Origin: Ilyomonas sp965214235
GTDB lineage: Bacteria > Bacteroidota > Bacteroidia > Chitinophagales > Chitinophagaceae
DNA: 64,000 nt
Assembly: GCA_965214235.1 (NCBI GenBank)
Contig: CBDCBH010000001.1
Coordinates: 62,001-126,000, forward strand
Direction: 5' to 3'
The position numbers and the translations under genes are program-made. Of the stretch, positions 51,215-61,309 are shown in pieces (the first letter of the stretch is position 1; every line of letters begins with the position of its first letter). Under the pieces are notes generated by a model that ran no database searches, was not told the DNA's origin, and was given only the letters and a program-made list of their open reading frames with translations.

Positions 51215-52126
51215 TTACCAGTTACTAAACCGGATGCCTACAGAATATGGATATTGCATTAATGTATGGTTATGCAACGGGTTAATGCTGTACGAGCCAA
51301 ACAATCTCACAGGTCCTAACGCCAGTTCGCCAACATAAGCAAAGCGCCACTGGTTTAAATCAAAATCACCGTGTACTTTGGTTTTGCCTTTTTCATCGCT
51401 TTTTTGCTTGGTGTGGCTTCCCAGTAAATATCCTGCACTTGCACCAAAACTTAACGAAATGCGCTTTTTATCAGGAAACGGATTGATGTTTAGCATCATC
51501 GGCACAGTAGCATATCCAGTGTATAATTTATCTTTCGAAAAACTAATACTGTCTCTAAAAATATAAGCCGGTGTTTTGTTGTAGCTAATGTTGTTATCAT
51601 ACCGGAAATTAAACATTTCCAAACCCAAACCATATTTTAAATTGATGACGTTTTTTGTAATGTTCAGCTTTTGCATAAACAGCCAGATATTTACGTTCGA
51701 CGATTTGGTAATCAGTTTTAAATCGCTCTTTGAAAAAGGTTTTCCACTTGCAGATGTATTTAAATAAGGGTCGCCGGTTACAGAATTATAATTCGTTTTA
51801 TCTGTGTAGTTAGCAAAGCCCAAATCAAAAATAAACCAGTTGGTGCTGAACGCAGATTTATGTGTTACCACTACCGTGTCGTACTCGTGCGAATGCGAGC
51901 GGATGGTGATGCTAAAGGTTCTGCCATGTTCATTGTTTGCATCGCCGTTTTTATTTCGTTTTATGATTATAAAATTGCCAACATGAATGGTGTCCGGCTT
52001 CTGTAAACTGGTCTCGGTTATCGGCTTCATGGTTGTATCAGCCATCTTTGTTCGGCTGTTATCCTGTTGGGCAAAAGTTGTTACAGCAAGCACTGAAAAC
52101 GCCGTTATTACAAGAAATTTTTTCAT
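51215..52126 (-). CDS. Outer-membrane beta-barrel protein (PorT-like)
   Basis: 303 residues. Signal peptide (MKKFLVITAFSVLAVTTFAQ), a linker to about 90, then short amphipathic strands (NWFIFDLGFANYTD, INLKYGLGLEMFNFRY, LSFGASAGYLLGSH) and the C-terminal YPYSVGIRFSNW with a terminal aromatic. Third gene of the sigma/anti-sigma-like operon, so likely the target or sensor part of an envelope response. Confidence 0.78.
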   Translation of the reverse strand: MKKFLVITAFSVLAVTTFAQQDNSRTKMADTTMKPITETSLQKPDTIHVGNFIIIKRNKNGDANNEHGRTFSITIRSHSHEYDTVVVTHKSAFSTNWFIFDLGFANYTDKTNYNSVTGDPYLNTSASGKPFSKSDLKLITKSSNVNIWLFMQKLNITKNVINLKYGLGLEMFNFRYDNNISYNKTPAYIFRDSISFSKDKLYTGYATVPMMLNINPFPDKKRISLSFGASAGYLLGSHTKQKSDEKGKTKVHGDFDLNQWRFAYVGELALGPVRLFGSYSINPLHNHTLMQYPYSVGIRFSNW

Positions 52127-52189
52127 ACCATTTTTTATTTAACGAACAAATTTTTTATAGAATTTTATAGTAATAGAAGTGAAGATAAC

Positions 52190-53233
52190 TTACTCTGCAT
52201 TTTGTTTTGCTCTGCCGCCAAGCAAATGCGAGGCGCTTTTTAAAATGCCGTTCACTTTGGCTTTGTTTAACTGAAACGAGCCTACATACAAAGTGTGGTT
52301 ATCATCGTCGGTATTCAATTCTTTATACACCGCGGGTTTAGCCAAACTGTTATTATCTGAAAGCGATAAAGCCGTATGGGCAGTTGCCGTTTCATCACTT
52401 ATTTCTTCCAAAGGCTTTATTATTTGAGCCGTTTTATTTTGCACAACTACTGTTTCTGTTTGCAAGGCTGTTTCTGCCGGCTGTTGTGTTGCTTGCTCAT
52501 TATTCTTTTCTCCTGATTTATCAACTATAATATCGGCAACAACAGCTTTTTCAATGTTTGTTTTTATTGCAATATTTAAATGAGGTTTAATTGGTTTTTG
52601 TTGTATTCGCTTCGCGATAATGGGTGGCGTATCGCTTATTGTTTTTTGTGGAAGGATTTGTTTTTGCTCAGATTTTATAACCCTTTGTTTTTGCTCAATA
52701 TGCTTTGTAATGGCTACTGTATTTTGATGTTTGTTAGATGAAACCAGCAGCCACGAAAACGCAATTACGCCAGCAAAAGCCGCCGCTACTGCAAACCGTG
52801 TTATATAAACAGGAATAACTCTTTTTTCTTTTTTAAACAGTTTTTCTTTGCCCGCAAATTCAATGTGTTCAACCGGCAATTTTGTTTGTTGAAGCAAAGT
52901 AAACCCGGCTTGTAATTGCGGATGTTGCAACACAAACCGCTCTGTTATTTTTTTATCTTCTTGGCTTAATTCATTATCTGTATAAAGCAAAAAATAATCT
53001 TCATAGTTATCAATACCAATTTCTTTTTCTTCGTTTTTTAATAATACATTTATATGAGTAAAAACAAAGCCTGTATCGGCAGTAAGTTTGGTTTGCAATA
53101 AACCATCCAATACGGCTTTATATTGCGGATGCTTTTGAATGAAAGTATTAACAGCATTGCGTTGCACGTTGTTAAGCTCATCATCAATATATAATAAAAA
53201 GTATTCTTCGTAGTTGTTTTCTGTAATGGTCAT
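52190..53233 (-). CDS. Anti-sigma-factor-like membrane protein
   Basis: 347 residues. Two similar N-terminal units, NYEEYFLLYIDDELNNVQRN (about 7-26) and NYEDYFLLYTDNELSQEDKK (about 76-95), resemble the cytoplasmic sigma-binding part of Bacteroidota anti-sigma proteins. One membrane helix (TRFAVAAAFAGVIAFSWLLV, about 145-165) is followed by a Lys/Gln-rich periplasmic tail. It directly follows the ECF sigma gene (17 bp). The duplicated unit is unusual. Function inferred from position and topology. Confidence 0.65.
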   Translation of the reverse strand: MTITENNYEEYFLLYIDDELNNVQRNAVNTFIQKHPQYKAVLDGLLQTKLTADTGFVFTHINVLLKNEEKEIGIDNYEDYFLLYTDNELSQEDKKITERFVLQHPQLQAGFTLLQQTKLPVEHIEFAGKEKLFKKEKRVIPVYITRFAVAAAFAGVIAFSWLLVSSNKHQNTVAITKHIEQKQRVIKSEQKQILPQKTISDTPPIIAKRIQQKPIKPHLNIAIKTNIEKAVVADIIVDKSGEKNNEQATQQPAETALQTETVVVQNKTAQIIKPLEEISDETATAHTALSLSDNNSLAKPAVYKELNTDDDNHTLYVGSFQLNKAKVNGILKSASHLLGGRAKQNAE

Positions 53234-53250
53234 AACCTTTTTTTACTGGT

Positions 53251-53736
53251 TTATATCACATTTTCTTTACTCACTAAATATTTTTTCAAAGCCAAACGCG
53301 CCCTATGCAAGTACACCTTCACCTGGCTTTCATTCAAGCTCATAATCTGCCCGATTTCTTCGTAGCTGTAGCCTTCATAATCTTTCAGCATCACCAAACT
53401 TTTCTGCACTTCGTTCAACCGGTTCACAGCTTCGTTCAATATTTGTTTTGTATTGTTTACTTCATTTGTTTGAATGCTCATTTCTTCTTCAAACGCATCT
53501 TTCAACTGCACCCGTTTGTTTTTACGAATATGGTCGATCATTTGGTTGTAAGCCACCGTAAACAGGTACGATTTGCATTTGGCAACTTCCACGCCATCGC
53601 GGTTTCGCCACATTTTTTCAAATGCCGTTTGCACAATGTCGCGCGCATCTTCTTCATGCCGTAAATTTTTTACAATAAACCGGTACACATTATCGGCATA
53701 CAAGCTTACGCAATTATTATATTCAGATGCGGTCAT
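53251..53736 (-). CDS. ECF-type RNA polymerase sigma factor
   Basis: 161 residues. Region 2 includes ADNVYRFIVKNLRHEEDARD and IVQTAFEKMWRNRD, with SYLFTVAYNQMIDHIRKNKR binding the -10 element. Region 4 has SLVMLKDYEGYSYEEIGQIM and SLNESQVKVYLHRARLALKK. It directs transcription of an unknown regulon and is probably held by the anti-sigma-like protein encoded next. Confidence 0.93.
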   Translation of the reverse strand: MTASEYNNCVSLYADNVYRFIVKNLRHEEDARDIVQTAFEKMWRNRDGVEVAKCKSYLFTVAYNQMIDHIRKNKRVQLKDAFEEEMSIQTNEVNNTKQILNEAVNRLNEVQKSLVMLKDYEGYSYEEIGQIMSLNESQVKVYLHRARLALKKYLVSKENVI

Positions 53737-53805
53737 AAAGCAGGGATAAACATGATTGTGAAGTAGTACGCAGCACTTGAATAAAAGTTACAGCAGTAGA
53801 AAAAT

Positions 53806-53902
53806 AATTTGATTGTGCCGCTACTTGCTTTGCCGTTGCAAAACCAAAGCCAGCAGTTGAGCCTGTAACAAATACGGTTTTATTTTGTAATTGAAGATTC
53901 AT
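53806..53902 (-). pseudogene. N-terminal fragment of an SDR oxidoreductase
   Basis: From an ATG at 53902: MNLQLQNKTVFVTGSTAGFG then FATAKQVAAQSN, an SDR N-terminus with the TGxxxGxG motif, ending after about 32 residues. What follows is unrelated. The rest of the enzyme is absent, so this is a relic of a deletion just upstream of the sigma factor gene. A similar 32-residue SDR stub is at 1588-1684. Confidence 0.65.
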
Positions 53903-54050
53903 GCGAGAAGATGTTTTTACATTGAAAGTAAAAAAACGAAGATTTGAAAGACTTTGTAATATAAAGGCTGTTGCTTGGTTGCAATTTGAAATAACAAACA
54001 GGTTGCTCAATTATTTACCGTGCCTACAAGAGTTTTTTTCTCTTTATAAC

Positions 54051-56429
54051 TTACTTCTTCTCAACATCAATCATAATTATTTTGCTGCTGCATAAACCGT
54101 TAGTGGTAATGCCTTGCAAAACAACTGCATATTTTCCTTGCAAATCAGAGGAGTAAAAATGCAACTGCTGCTCTTCGTTTTTTTTCAATGTAATATTTGC
54201 ATTCCAGTATAAGGTGGTTCTAAAATCGGGCAGGTGGTTGTTCAGTTGTTGCGTTGTTTCATAAGCAGGCGAATAAAAGGTTCGCTGCTCCTGCAAACCA
54301 TCGTAATCTATCACCAAAGCCTTAGGGTTAATGTCAACATCGCTGCCATCAGCGTTATAGGTTTGCCAGTTTAAAATACCATCAAACACTGCGTTTCCAT
54401 AAATGTATCTTCGGTTCACAACTTCCAGTGTTTTTATTTTTAATGGATCGAAAGCAATGAATTTATTAAGATTGAATAAAGGTACGCCATCTACCAAAAC
54501 CAACGGATCGCCGCTGAACATTTTTTGAGCCGAGGCATCAAACGTTGGAAAGTGATACTCGCCTTTTCGCTTCGTTACATTCACCAGCATCACATATTCG
54601 CGCAGCACTTCTTCTATAGTGGTGAAACGTGTATAATCATCCAGCTTATACTTTTTATCAGCCGATAAATAAAACGCGGTAGAATCGGCTACCGGTGTGG
54701 CAAATTGGTTAATGTTATTGCCCGAATAAATATTTTCTACCTGCATTGCAACGCTGTGTTGCAATAAGGTGTTTGGACTGTTGAATGGCAATGTAAACGG
54801 CAGAAAGGCAGACGAAGAAAACCGGTTGGCGAACGGATTGTTAATGGTAATGGCATACATGCTGTCGTATCGTTCATCGGTTTGCGCAATCAGCTTAGAA
54901 GTGCCGTACCAATCTTTGGTTTCCCATTTCACATTGCCTACACTGTCGCTTGCGCTGGTGTAAAATTCTGTGCTTTTACCTGGCAGCGAAAGATAAGCCA
55001 CCACGTTTTTTTGTGGTAAATTAGTTTGGTTGTTTACCAGCTTTCCGGTAACAATATGACCGTTGTATTCTGGCACAAAAGAAAAAGCTGGTGAGGAAGA
55101 ATAGTTTGTTATATCCCGTTTTATTTTACGCCACCCGTTCACTAACAGCAAGTTGTTCATTGCGGTAGCCGTTTCTTTATTACTGTTTAGATAGAAAGAG
55201 GGGTTTTCAACTTCGCCTTTTAATTCAGATGTCAGCAACAAGTAAGCATCAATGGTGTTATCATTCAATGTTTGTAACGAATCTAACCGATACACCGAAA
55301 GAGAAAGGCTCGCCGAATCGTTGCTGTTAGCCGCAAACCTGCCGGCGCTTATGGTAAGGTTCACTTTCTTTCTGATGTTGTATTTTGATGCCTCTGCACT
55401 CATAGAAAGCTCAAAATCTTGTTGATCGTTTTTATAAAACAATCTTTCGCATACCGGCTGTTTGTTGTCATTAAAAATTGTAATGGTTGATACACCAGCA
55501 GGTAATAATTGAGTGTTGATGGTAAATGCTGCTTTGCCGTTTTGTAAGGATGTTTTTTTTGCAACAACAGCTTGTTTGTTTTTATGAATGATAAGGTAAA
55601 CCGATGGCTCCGCAATGCCGTTAGTCGCAACATTTATAACAACGTTACTATCAACTGCATCGTCAATATTCATGGTAAAACCTTCGTCTGTTGCATTCGG
55701 TAAGTTGTGAGAAAACGGTTTGCTGTTTTCAGGTTGAATAAATGTTGTATAAGTATGATTTTTTACCGGGGTAATATAAAAGCTGCCAATGCCGTTTTGG
55801 GCTGGATGAAAGGAAAGCAAAGTATCGTTACCATCCATTAAAACACCGGTAAAATTAATACTTTTGCCGTATTGATTTACCGCCTTAAAAGCCACTTTGT
55901 TTTTAATGCTATTTACCAGATTGCCGCCTTCGGGATAAAAACAAATGCTATTAACTTCTTCGTTTTTATTATTGTTATCAATAGTTAGTTTTTGTATGTT
56001 AATCAGGGTAATATTTTTTTCAAAATAGTTATCTGCATCATCATTTTTCATCCAGTTGGTGTAGGCTCTTAGTTTGTAATTGCCGGAAGAAGCGCTTACC
56101 GGTAAATAAAAAGAACCATCGCCCAAACCATTGTGTAAAGCAATTTTCGCTTGTGCAACAGCTTTATTGGTTGAATCAAGCAATTCTATGTAAGCAATCT
56201 TACTTAAATCAACAGGCTTGTTTGAATTTGCTTCTACGCAATACATTTTGAACCATATTATTTCGCCGGCTACATAAAAACTTTTATCGGTATGAACATA
56301 TATTTTTTCTTTAAAAGAAGGAATGTTTTTATCAGTCAGTAAACTGTAAGAAGTTGCTGAAACGCTTTGTGAATAAGCGTTACAGCATACGAAGGACAAG
56401 AAAACAAAAAGCAGGTTTTTATATTTCAT
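54051..56429 (-). CDS. Large exported protein with MG2-like and plug-like domains, TonB-receptor partner
   Basis: 792 residues from the ATG at 56429 (MKYKNLLFVFLSFVCCNAYS signal peptide). The N-terminal part (KEKIYVHTDKSFYVAGEIIW) matches the macroglobulin-MG2-like start of Bacteroidota envelope proteins. The C-terminal part has GDPLVLVDGVPLFNL, resembling a TonB plug motif, without a barrel. Last gene of an operon with a DUF4249 protein and a TonB receptor, so probably a surface or periplasmic accessory of that system. Confidence 0.72.
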   Translation of the reverse strand: MKYKNLLFVFLSFVCCNAYSQSVSATSYSLLTDKNIPSFKEKIYVHTDKSFYVAGEIIWFKMYCVEANSNKPVDLSKIAYIELLDSTNKAVAQAKIALHNGLGDGSFYLPVSASSGNYKLRAYTNWMKNDDADNYFEKNITLINIQKLTIDNNNKNEEVNSICFYPEGGNLVNSIKNKVAFKAVNQYGKSINFTGVLMDGNDTLLSFHPAQNGIGSFYITPVKNHTYTTFIQPENSKPFSHNLPNATDEGFTMNIDDAVDSNVVINVATNGIAEPSVYLIIHKNKQAVVAKKTSLQNGKAAFTINTQLLPAGVSTITIFNDNKQPVCERLFYKNDQQDFELSMSAEASKYNIRKKVNLTISAGRFAANSNDSASLSLSVYRLDSLQTLNDNTIDAYLLLTSELKGEVENPSFYLNSNKETATAMNNLLLVNGWRKIKRDITNYSSSPAFSFVPEYNGHIVTGKLVNNQTNLPQKNVVAYLSLPGKSTEFYTSASDSVGNVKWETKDWYGTSKLIAQTDERYDSMYAITINNPFANRFSSSAFLPFTLPFNSPNTLLQHSVAMQVENIYSGNNINQFATPVADSTAFYLSADKKYKLDDYTRFTTIEEVLREYVMLVNVTKRKGEYHFPTFDASAQKMFSGDPLVLVDGVPLFNLNKFIAFDPLKIKTLEVVNRRYIYGNAVFDGILNWQTYNADGSDVDINPKALVIDYDGLQEQRTFYSPAYETTQQLNNHLPDFRTTLYWNANITLKKNEEQQLHFYSSDLQGKYAVVLQGITTNGLCSSKIIMIDVEKK

Positions 56430-56459
56430 GCGAACAGCCATTCAAAAGTTTTTTGATAA

Positions 56460-57623
56460 TCAGGGCCAGAAACTGGGTCGAACGTTTGAGCCGGTTAAAG
56501 TGCAATCAACACATTCGGGTTCGGCAGCGTAAAACTTTGTAATGTCAAACGTAAATCCGGAAATGGTCGTGGGTATTAATCCGATTCCATATCTTTTTAT
56601 GTCATCTGATGTATTTGAAATTTCGATTTCCTGGCAAGGCTGTTTATAACCCCAATCAGGTACCTGCTCGTTGCTTATGAAGATGCGGCTGGTTTGAAAT
56701 TGCGATACTTCCATAAAGCCGATAACTTGATTATCAGGATTGTTTACACAATGAATATTTCCTTTTAGTTCGGAGGGCTGTGCATCAAAAATACTTCCTA
56801 CCTGCTCAGTATTTTTTTTCATCTTTTGCAAAAACTCATAGTTGCTTTTACTTATTGCATGCTGGTACATTTTTACACTGTACAAAACGCTTAACTGTTG
56901 TGAACCGGATGGTATGTTAATTAAATTTTGATAAATTTTGTCGGTAGTTAATTTTTCGGATGAACCCAATAAAATAGAAGTTGAATGCGGCGAATGCCAG
57001 CACTTGAAGATGGTGCTATCATAAGTTTGATTAGGAAAGCGATAACCAAGCGAATAGGTTACACTATCACCCATAGACGTAATTACATACAGGAGCGTGC
57101 TAACGTATGCAGAATGGTATTCCCAGGTTTCTTCGTAATACCATTGATAATATCCTACGTTGTTTAATGAATCGTGTGTACTGATGTAAATGTGTACGCC
57201 ATTATTGTCTTTTTGCCAGCTGATGCTATCAATGGGCGGTGTTGATCTTACTTGTGTGTAATCCGATTCATATTCGTTTCCATTGGCTGTAATAATGTGC
57301 AAACGATATTGCTTATTGTTGTTTAAGGATAAAGATGATTGCGAAGCATAAACGCCAGGGCTTGTTTCATTTAAAGCATAGTTTTCGTTGTTATTGCTTT
57401 CTATGCTTACCTGCGCGCCTTGCTCATACTCAATTGCACCGGAGGTATCATACAAGGGCGTGGTTCGAGAAAGTGTGATGATTGTTGGATCAACGCCGTT
57501 ATTAATAAATCCCTCCACTACCAAATATCCGGTTGGCGGCGAACTAACCGGTGGATTGTATCGTTGTTTGCAGCCAATTGTTACTATCATCAGGCAAAAT
57601 AAAAAAAAGCAGATTGTTTTCAT
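56460..57623 (-). CDS. DUF4249 lipoprotein
   Basis: 387 residues. Lipobox IVTIGC (about 18), then GYLVVEGFINNGVDPTIITL, SRTTPLY, an Ig-like domain (AQVSIESNNNENYALNE) and LHIITANGNEYESDYTQV, all as in DUF4249 proteins. A Cys pair, CVNNPDN and CVDC near the C-terminus, may be structural. It follows the TonB receptor by 9 bp, repeating the receptor-DUF4249 pairing seen at 23760-27014. Confidence 0.85.
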   Translation of the reverse strand: MKTICFFLFCLMIVTIGCKQRYNPPVSSPPTGYLVVEGFINNGVDPTIITLSRTTPLYDTSGAIEYEQGAQVSIESNNNENYALNETSPGVYASQSSLSLNNNKQYRLHIITANGNEYESDYTQVRSTPPIDSISWQKDNNGVHIYISTHDSLNNVGYYQWYYEETWEYHSAYVSTLLYVITSMGDSVTYSLGYRFPNQTYDSTIFKCWHSPHSTSILLGSSEKLTTDKIYQNLINIPSGSQQLSVLYSVKMYQHAISKSNYEFLQKMKKNTEQVGSIFDAQPSELKGNIHCVNNPDNQVIGFMEVSQFQTSRIFISNEQVPDWGYKQPCQEIEISNTSDDIKRYGIGLIPTTISGFTFDITKFYAAEPECVDCTLTGSNVRPSFWP

Positions 57624-57632
57624 CCTTCTTTT

Positions 57633-60402
57633 TTAAAAACGGATATTATAATTAATGTATGGAATTGCGGTGCCGAAGATGGATAGTTTATAACCGTTCA
57701 CTACGCCATTTTCTGAAATAAAATAAACTGAATATGGATTTTTTCGAGCCGTTGCATTGTACACGCCAATGGTAAATGAGTTATGAAATCTTTGATGCAG
57801 CTTAAAATTACCATCAATGTTCATCGAAAAATCGGTACGGAAATAATCGGGTATGCGGTAAGCGTTTCTATCAGCATATAATGTGCGTTCAGATCCTGAA
57901 AAATAAAACCTTCCGATGGGCAATGTAATGGGTCGCCCGGTGCTGTATGTTGTGTTTAAGGAAATGCTGAACCGATGGTTGATTCTATAATTTCCAATGA
58001 AAGTGAAGCTATGTGGCTGGTCGTAATTGGCGGGGTAATATTTACCGCCGTTAATCACTTCGCCAGAAGTTGAATCGGCTTTTAATAACGTGCGGGAGTA
58101 AGTGTAACTCACCCAGCCATTTAGTTTGCCAATTGTTTTTTTAGCAAACGCTTCAACACCATAAGCTTTGCCTTTTGTGCTGATAACATCGGTTTCAATA
58201 TGCGGGTTTAACACCAGCACAGCGCCGCTTTTATAATCCAAATAATTTTCAATTTTTTTATAATATACTTCAAGCGAAGTTTCGATGGTATTCGATTTGA
58301 AATTCTTATACACGCCTGCTGAAACCTGGCTGCCGTATTGAGGTTTAATGTTTACATCGCTCAACTTCCAGATATCGGTTGGCGCAATTGACGCTGTGTT
58401 GGAAAGCACATGAATATATTGCTGCGTTGTATTGTAAGCCGCCTTAACAGACAATGTATTATCAAACGCATAACGTGCCGACAATCTGATTTCGGGCTTG
58501 CTATAGGTTTTAATAATTTTTCCTTTTTGGAAGAATATTGTGCCGGTAATATTGTCTTCTGTTTTTGGTAAATTAGATGGATAAATGTTTGCCGTGTACG
58601 GTCCTAAAAAGTTAAACATTGAATACCGAACACCGCCATCAAAAGATAAAGCTGGATTAACCGTGTATTTATCACTCAAATACAAAGCACTCTCCAAGCC
58701 TTGCTCCGCCTGAATTTGCTGCGGTGCTATCAGCGATTGTTTGCCATCGGGTTTATAATTTCCGGGATGCAGTTTGTATATAATGCTGTTTACGCCCCAT
58801 TGCAAAAAATGTTTGTTGCTTACATAATAACTGAAATGTGTTCTAAAATAAAATTGGTTCACATCAAAGTGAAGCGAGTAAGCGTTCACCGGATTTTTTG
58901 TGCTGCTGATGTTGTAATAGTAATTATCGTAACCGGTTGTTACCAGCATATTCAGCTTGTTATTATAAATGTGCTTCCATTTTAAAGAAACGTTTCGGTT
59001 GCCATAATTATAAGTGGTATCACTGTTTAAATTAAACCGATCATCGCTCATATACCCTGTAATGTAAATAGTGTTCTTTTTGTCAATTTCATAATTCATC
59101 ACTGCATTCAAATCGTAAAATCTTGCGCGACTATTTTTATATTGTGAAGGCAATAAGTTGAGGAGCCAGTCTGCATATGTGGTTCTTCCGCCAACAATAA
59201 ACGAAGCTTTGTTTTTCTTTATCGGACCTTCCAAATTAAGGCGGCTGGTGAGCAGGCCGATGCCTGCCGAGCCGGTAAAATCTTTCTTGTTTCCTTCACG
59301 GCTGTTAATGTTTAAAACCGAAGACAAACGCCCGCCGTACTGCGCCGGAATACTGGCTTTGTACAAGCTCTACATCTTTTACCACTTCGGGGTTAAATGC
59401 CGAAAACAAACCAAAAAAATGCGAAGGGTTATAAATGGTTGCATCATTAAATAAAATCAAATTTTGGTCGGCCGCGCCGCCGCGCACATTCAATCCGGTG
59501 CTGGCTTCACCAACCGATTTTACGCCCGGCATAGTAAGCACAACACGCAGTAACACATCGGCTTCGCCAAATACAACGGGCACCTGCTTAATAGCGCATT
59601 AATGTCAATCTTTTGCAAGCCCATTTGCATACCTTTGATATTGCTCATTTTTTCGGACGAAACGGTTACATTTTTTAATGCCGATTACCTGGCTTTGCAT
59701 AGCAATGTTCAGCTTGCCGTTGGAACGAACATTCAGTTGGCGTTTGGTATCGTACATACCAATGCTTTGCACATACAAAATGTGTTTTCCTTTTGTTGTA
59801 TGAAAAGAAAAATAGCCATATTGATCGGTAGCTACGCCGGTTTTTGTTTCGTCAATATATACCGATGCGCCGATGACCGGCTCGTCTGATTTGCTATCTT
59901 TTACATAACCCGCAATACTTACGCCCGATGTTGAATTACTGCCTGATGAAGCATCGCCAATCAGGTATAAACTGTCTTCTGAAACGGCTTTATTTTTTGG
60001 ATTAAAAAAGCCAATGACATTGTTCGATGTATCTTTTACATCAGCCGCAGTGGCAGTAAAAAATAACTTGTTCAATCCGGTTTGCACCAGTACGCCTTTA
60101 TTAATAAAAACATGCTTTTCTTTATCAACAGAAAAACCAATACCGGTTCCTGCAAATGCTTGCTTCAGCACATCCGGCAAAGGCTTATCTTTTACAGTAA
60201 TATTTATGAGTGTTGAATCGAACTGCGCTTTATTGTAATAAAAATTCCATCCGGTTTGCTGCTCCAACTGTTGTAAAAAATCATCCATCAAAATGTTTTT
60301 GTATTCGCCTGTAATACGCGGTATTGGTGATGTTTGCGCAAACAGATGGCTACAACAAAACAGCAAAAAGAAAGTAAATAAAAATGGTAAGGTTCGTTTC
60401 AT
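57633..60402 (-). pseudogene. TonB-dependent receptor with three frameshifts
   Basis: Starts at 60402 with a signal peptide, an STN domain (FLQQLEQQTGWNFYYNKAQF) and a carboxypeptidase-like domain (SIAGYVKDSKSDEPVIGASV). The frame is lost near 59670 (an A-run after IGIK), again near 59595 (before QVPVVFGEADVLL), and again near 59370 (extra T before YKASIPAQYGGRL). From 59366 the barrel is open to 57633 and ends in NIRF. All expected domains exist across the frames, so this is one receptor of about 920 residues. It is either recently inactivated or carries sequencing errors clustered in 300 bp. Confidence 0.8.
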
Positions 60403-60419
60403 TTGTTGTAAAGCGTCAG

Positions 60420-61148
60420 TTAATGAATGGTTGTATCGTAGTAAGCAGCAGCTTGTATAATGGCATCGTCTTTATTACGATTAAACTTTAATCTTTTTTT
60501 CCGCAGCGTTTGTTTCACTTCTTTTTCTTTATCATGCAAAAGATTTAGTAAAGCTGCTTTGTTATTTACAGTATGATAAGTGTTGTTTTTCTTTATAAAA
60601 TAATCAGCCGAGCCAACAATGTATCGTTTTGATGAGCCGCCAGTGGATAAACTTTCCTGCACAGAGCGCATTGCTTTTTTTAGCACTCTTGTTTTGCCAT
60701 CATACAAAACTTCATAATAACCATCGCTCAAAGGCGCGGCTGCACTGTCTTTGGTAAGATGAACGAACTTTGCACCCGATGCCGTGAAGCTGCTTACTTC
60801 TTTGTTGGCAAGTATTAATTTAAGAATGCGCGTGGCATCATAAATCACCACTGTATTCTTTACAATATCATAAGCAAGGGGAACGTTTTCGTACAATATA
60901 TTTTTAAAAACAACCGAGCCGTCATCAAACGGAGTTTGACCGAAAAACGGCGTTCCGTCCTGAACAGAATAAGCATAATCAATGTACTCCATGCCGTTGT
61001 ACAAACCTGTTTCGGGATTAAGAAACTGGTGATATAACTGGATAGCATCGTTGTATGGTTTTCTTTCATCAGCTGTTATCTGTCCAAAAGAAAGTAACGT
61101 AAAAACAAAAGAAAATAAAATGGTCATCAGCAAGCAAAGTTGTTTCAT
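60420..61148 (-). CDS. Exported hypothetical protein upstream of TonB receptor
   Basis: 242 residues from the ATG at 61148 (MKQLCLLMTILFSFVFTLLS signal, FGQ cleavage). The mature part is mixed beta: NAIQLYHQFLNPETGLYNGM, EYIDYAYSVQDGTPFF, VVIYDATRILKLILAN. It ends in a basic segment (RKKRLKFNRNKDD). I do not recognise a family. First gene of the operon with the frameshifted receptor, 17 bp before it, so likely an envelope accessory. Confidence 0.7.
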   Translation of the reverse strand: MKQLCLLMTILFSFVFTLLSFGQITADERKPYNDAIQLYHQFLNPETGLYNGMEYIDYAYSVQDGTPFFGQTPFDDGSVVFKNILYENVPLAYDIVKNTVVIYDATRILKLILANKEVSSFTASGAKFVHLTKDSAAAPLSDGYYEVLYDGKTRVLKKAMRSVQESLSTGGSSKRYIVGSADYFIKKNNTYHTVNNKAALLNLLHDKEKEVKQTLRKKRLKFNRNKDDAIIQAAAYYDTTIH

Positions 61149-61309
61149 CGGCAGGTTGGTTGGCTTCAATTCATCGGCTAAAGTAATTGTTACATATTCA
61201 TAAACAAAACATTTTTATTGCATCCCAGTTACTTCAAGAAAAATTATAAATGTATTGCCGCTTTTATCAAGCCAGCTTCTTCTATTTTCTTACATTGCCA
61301 AAAAATTTC

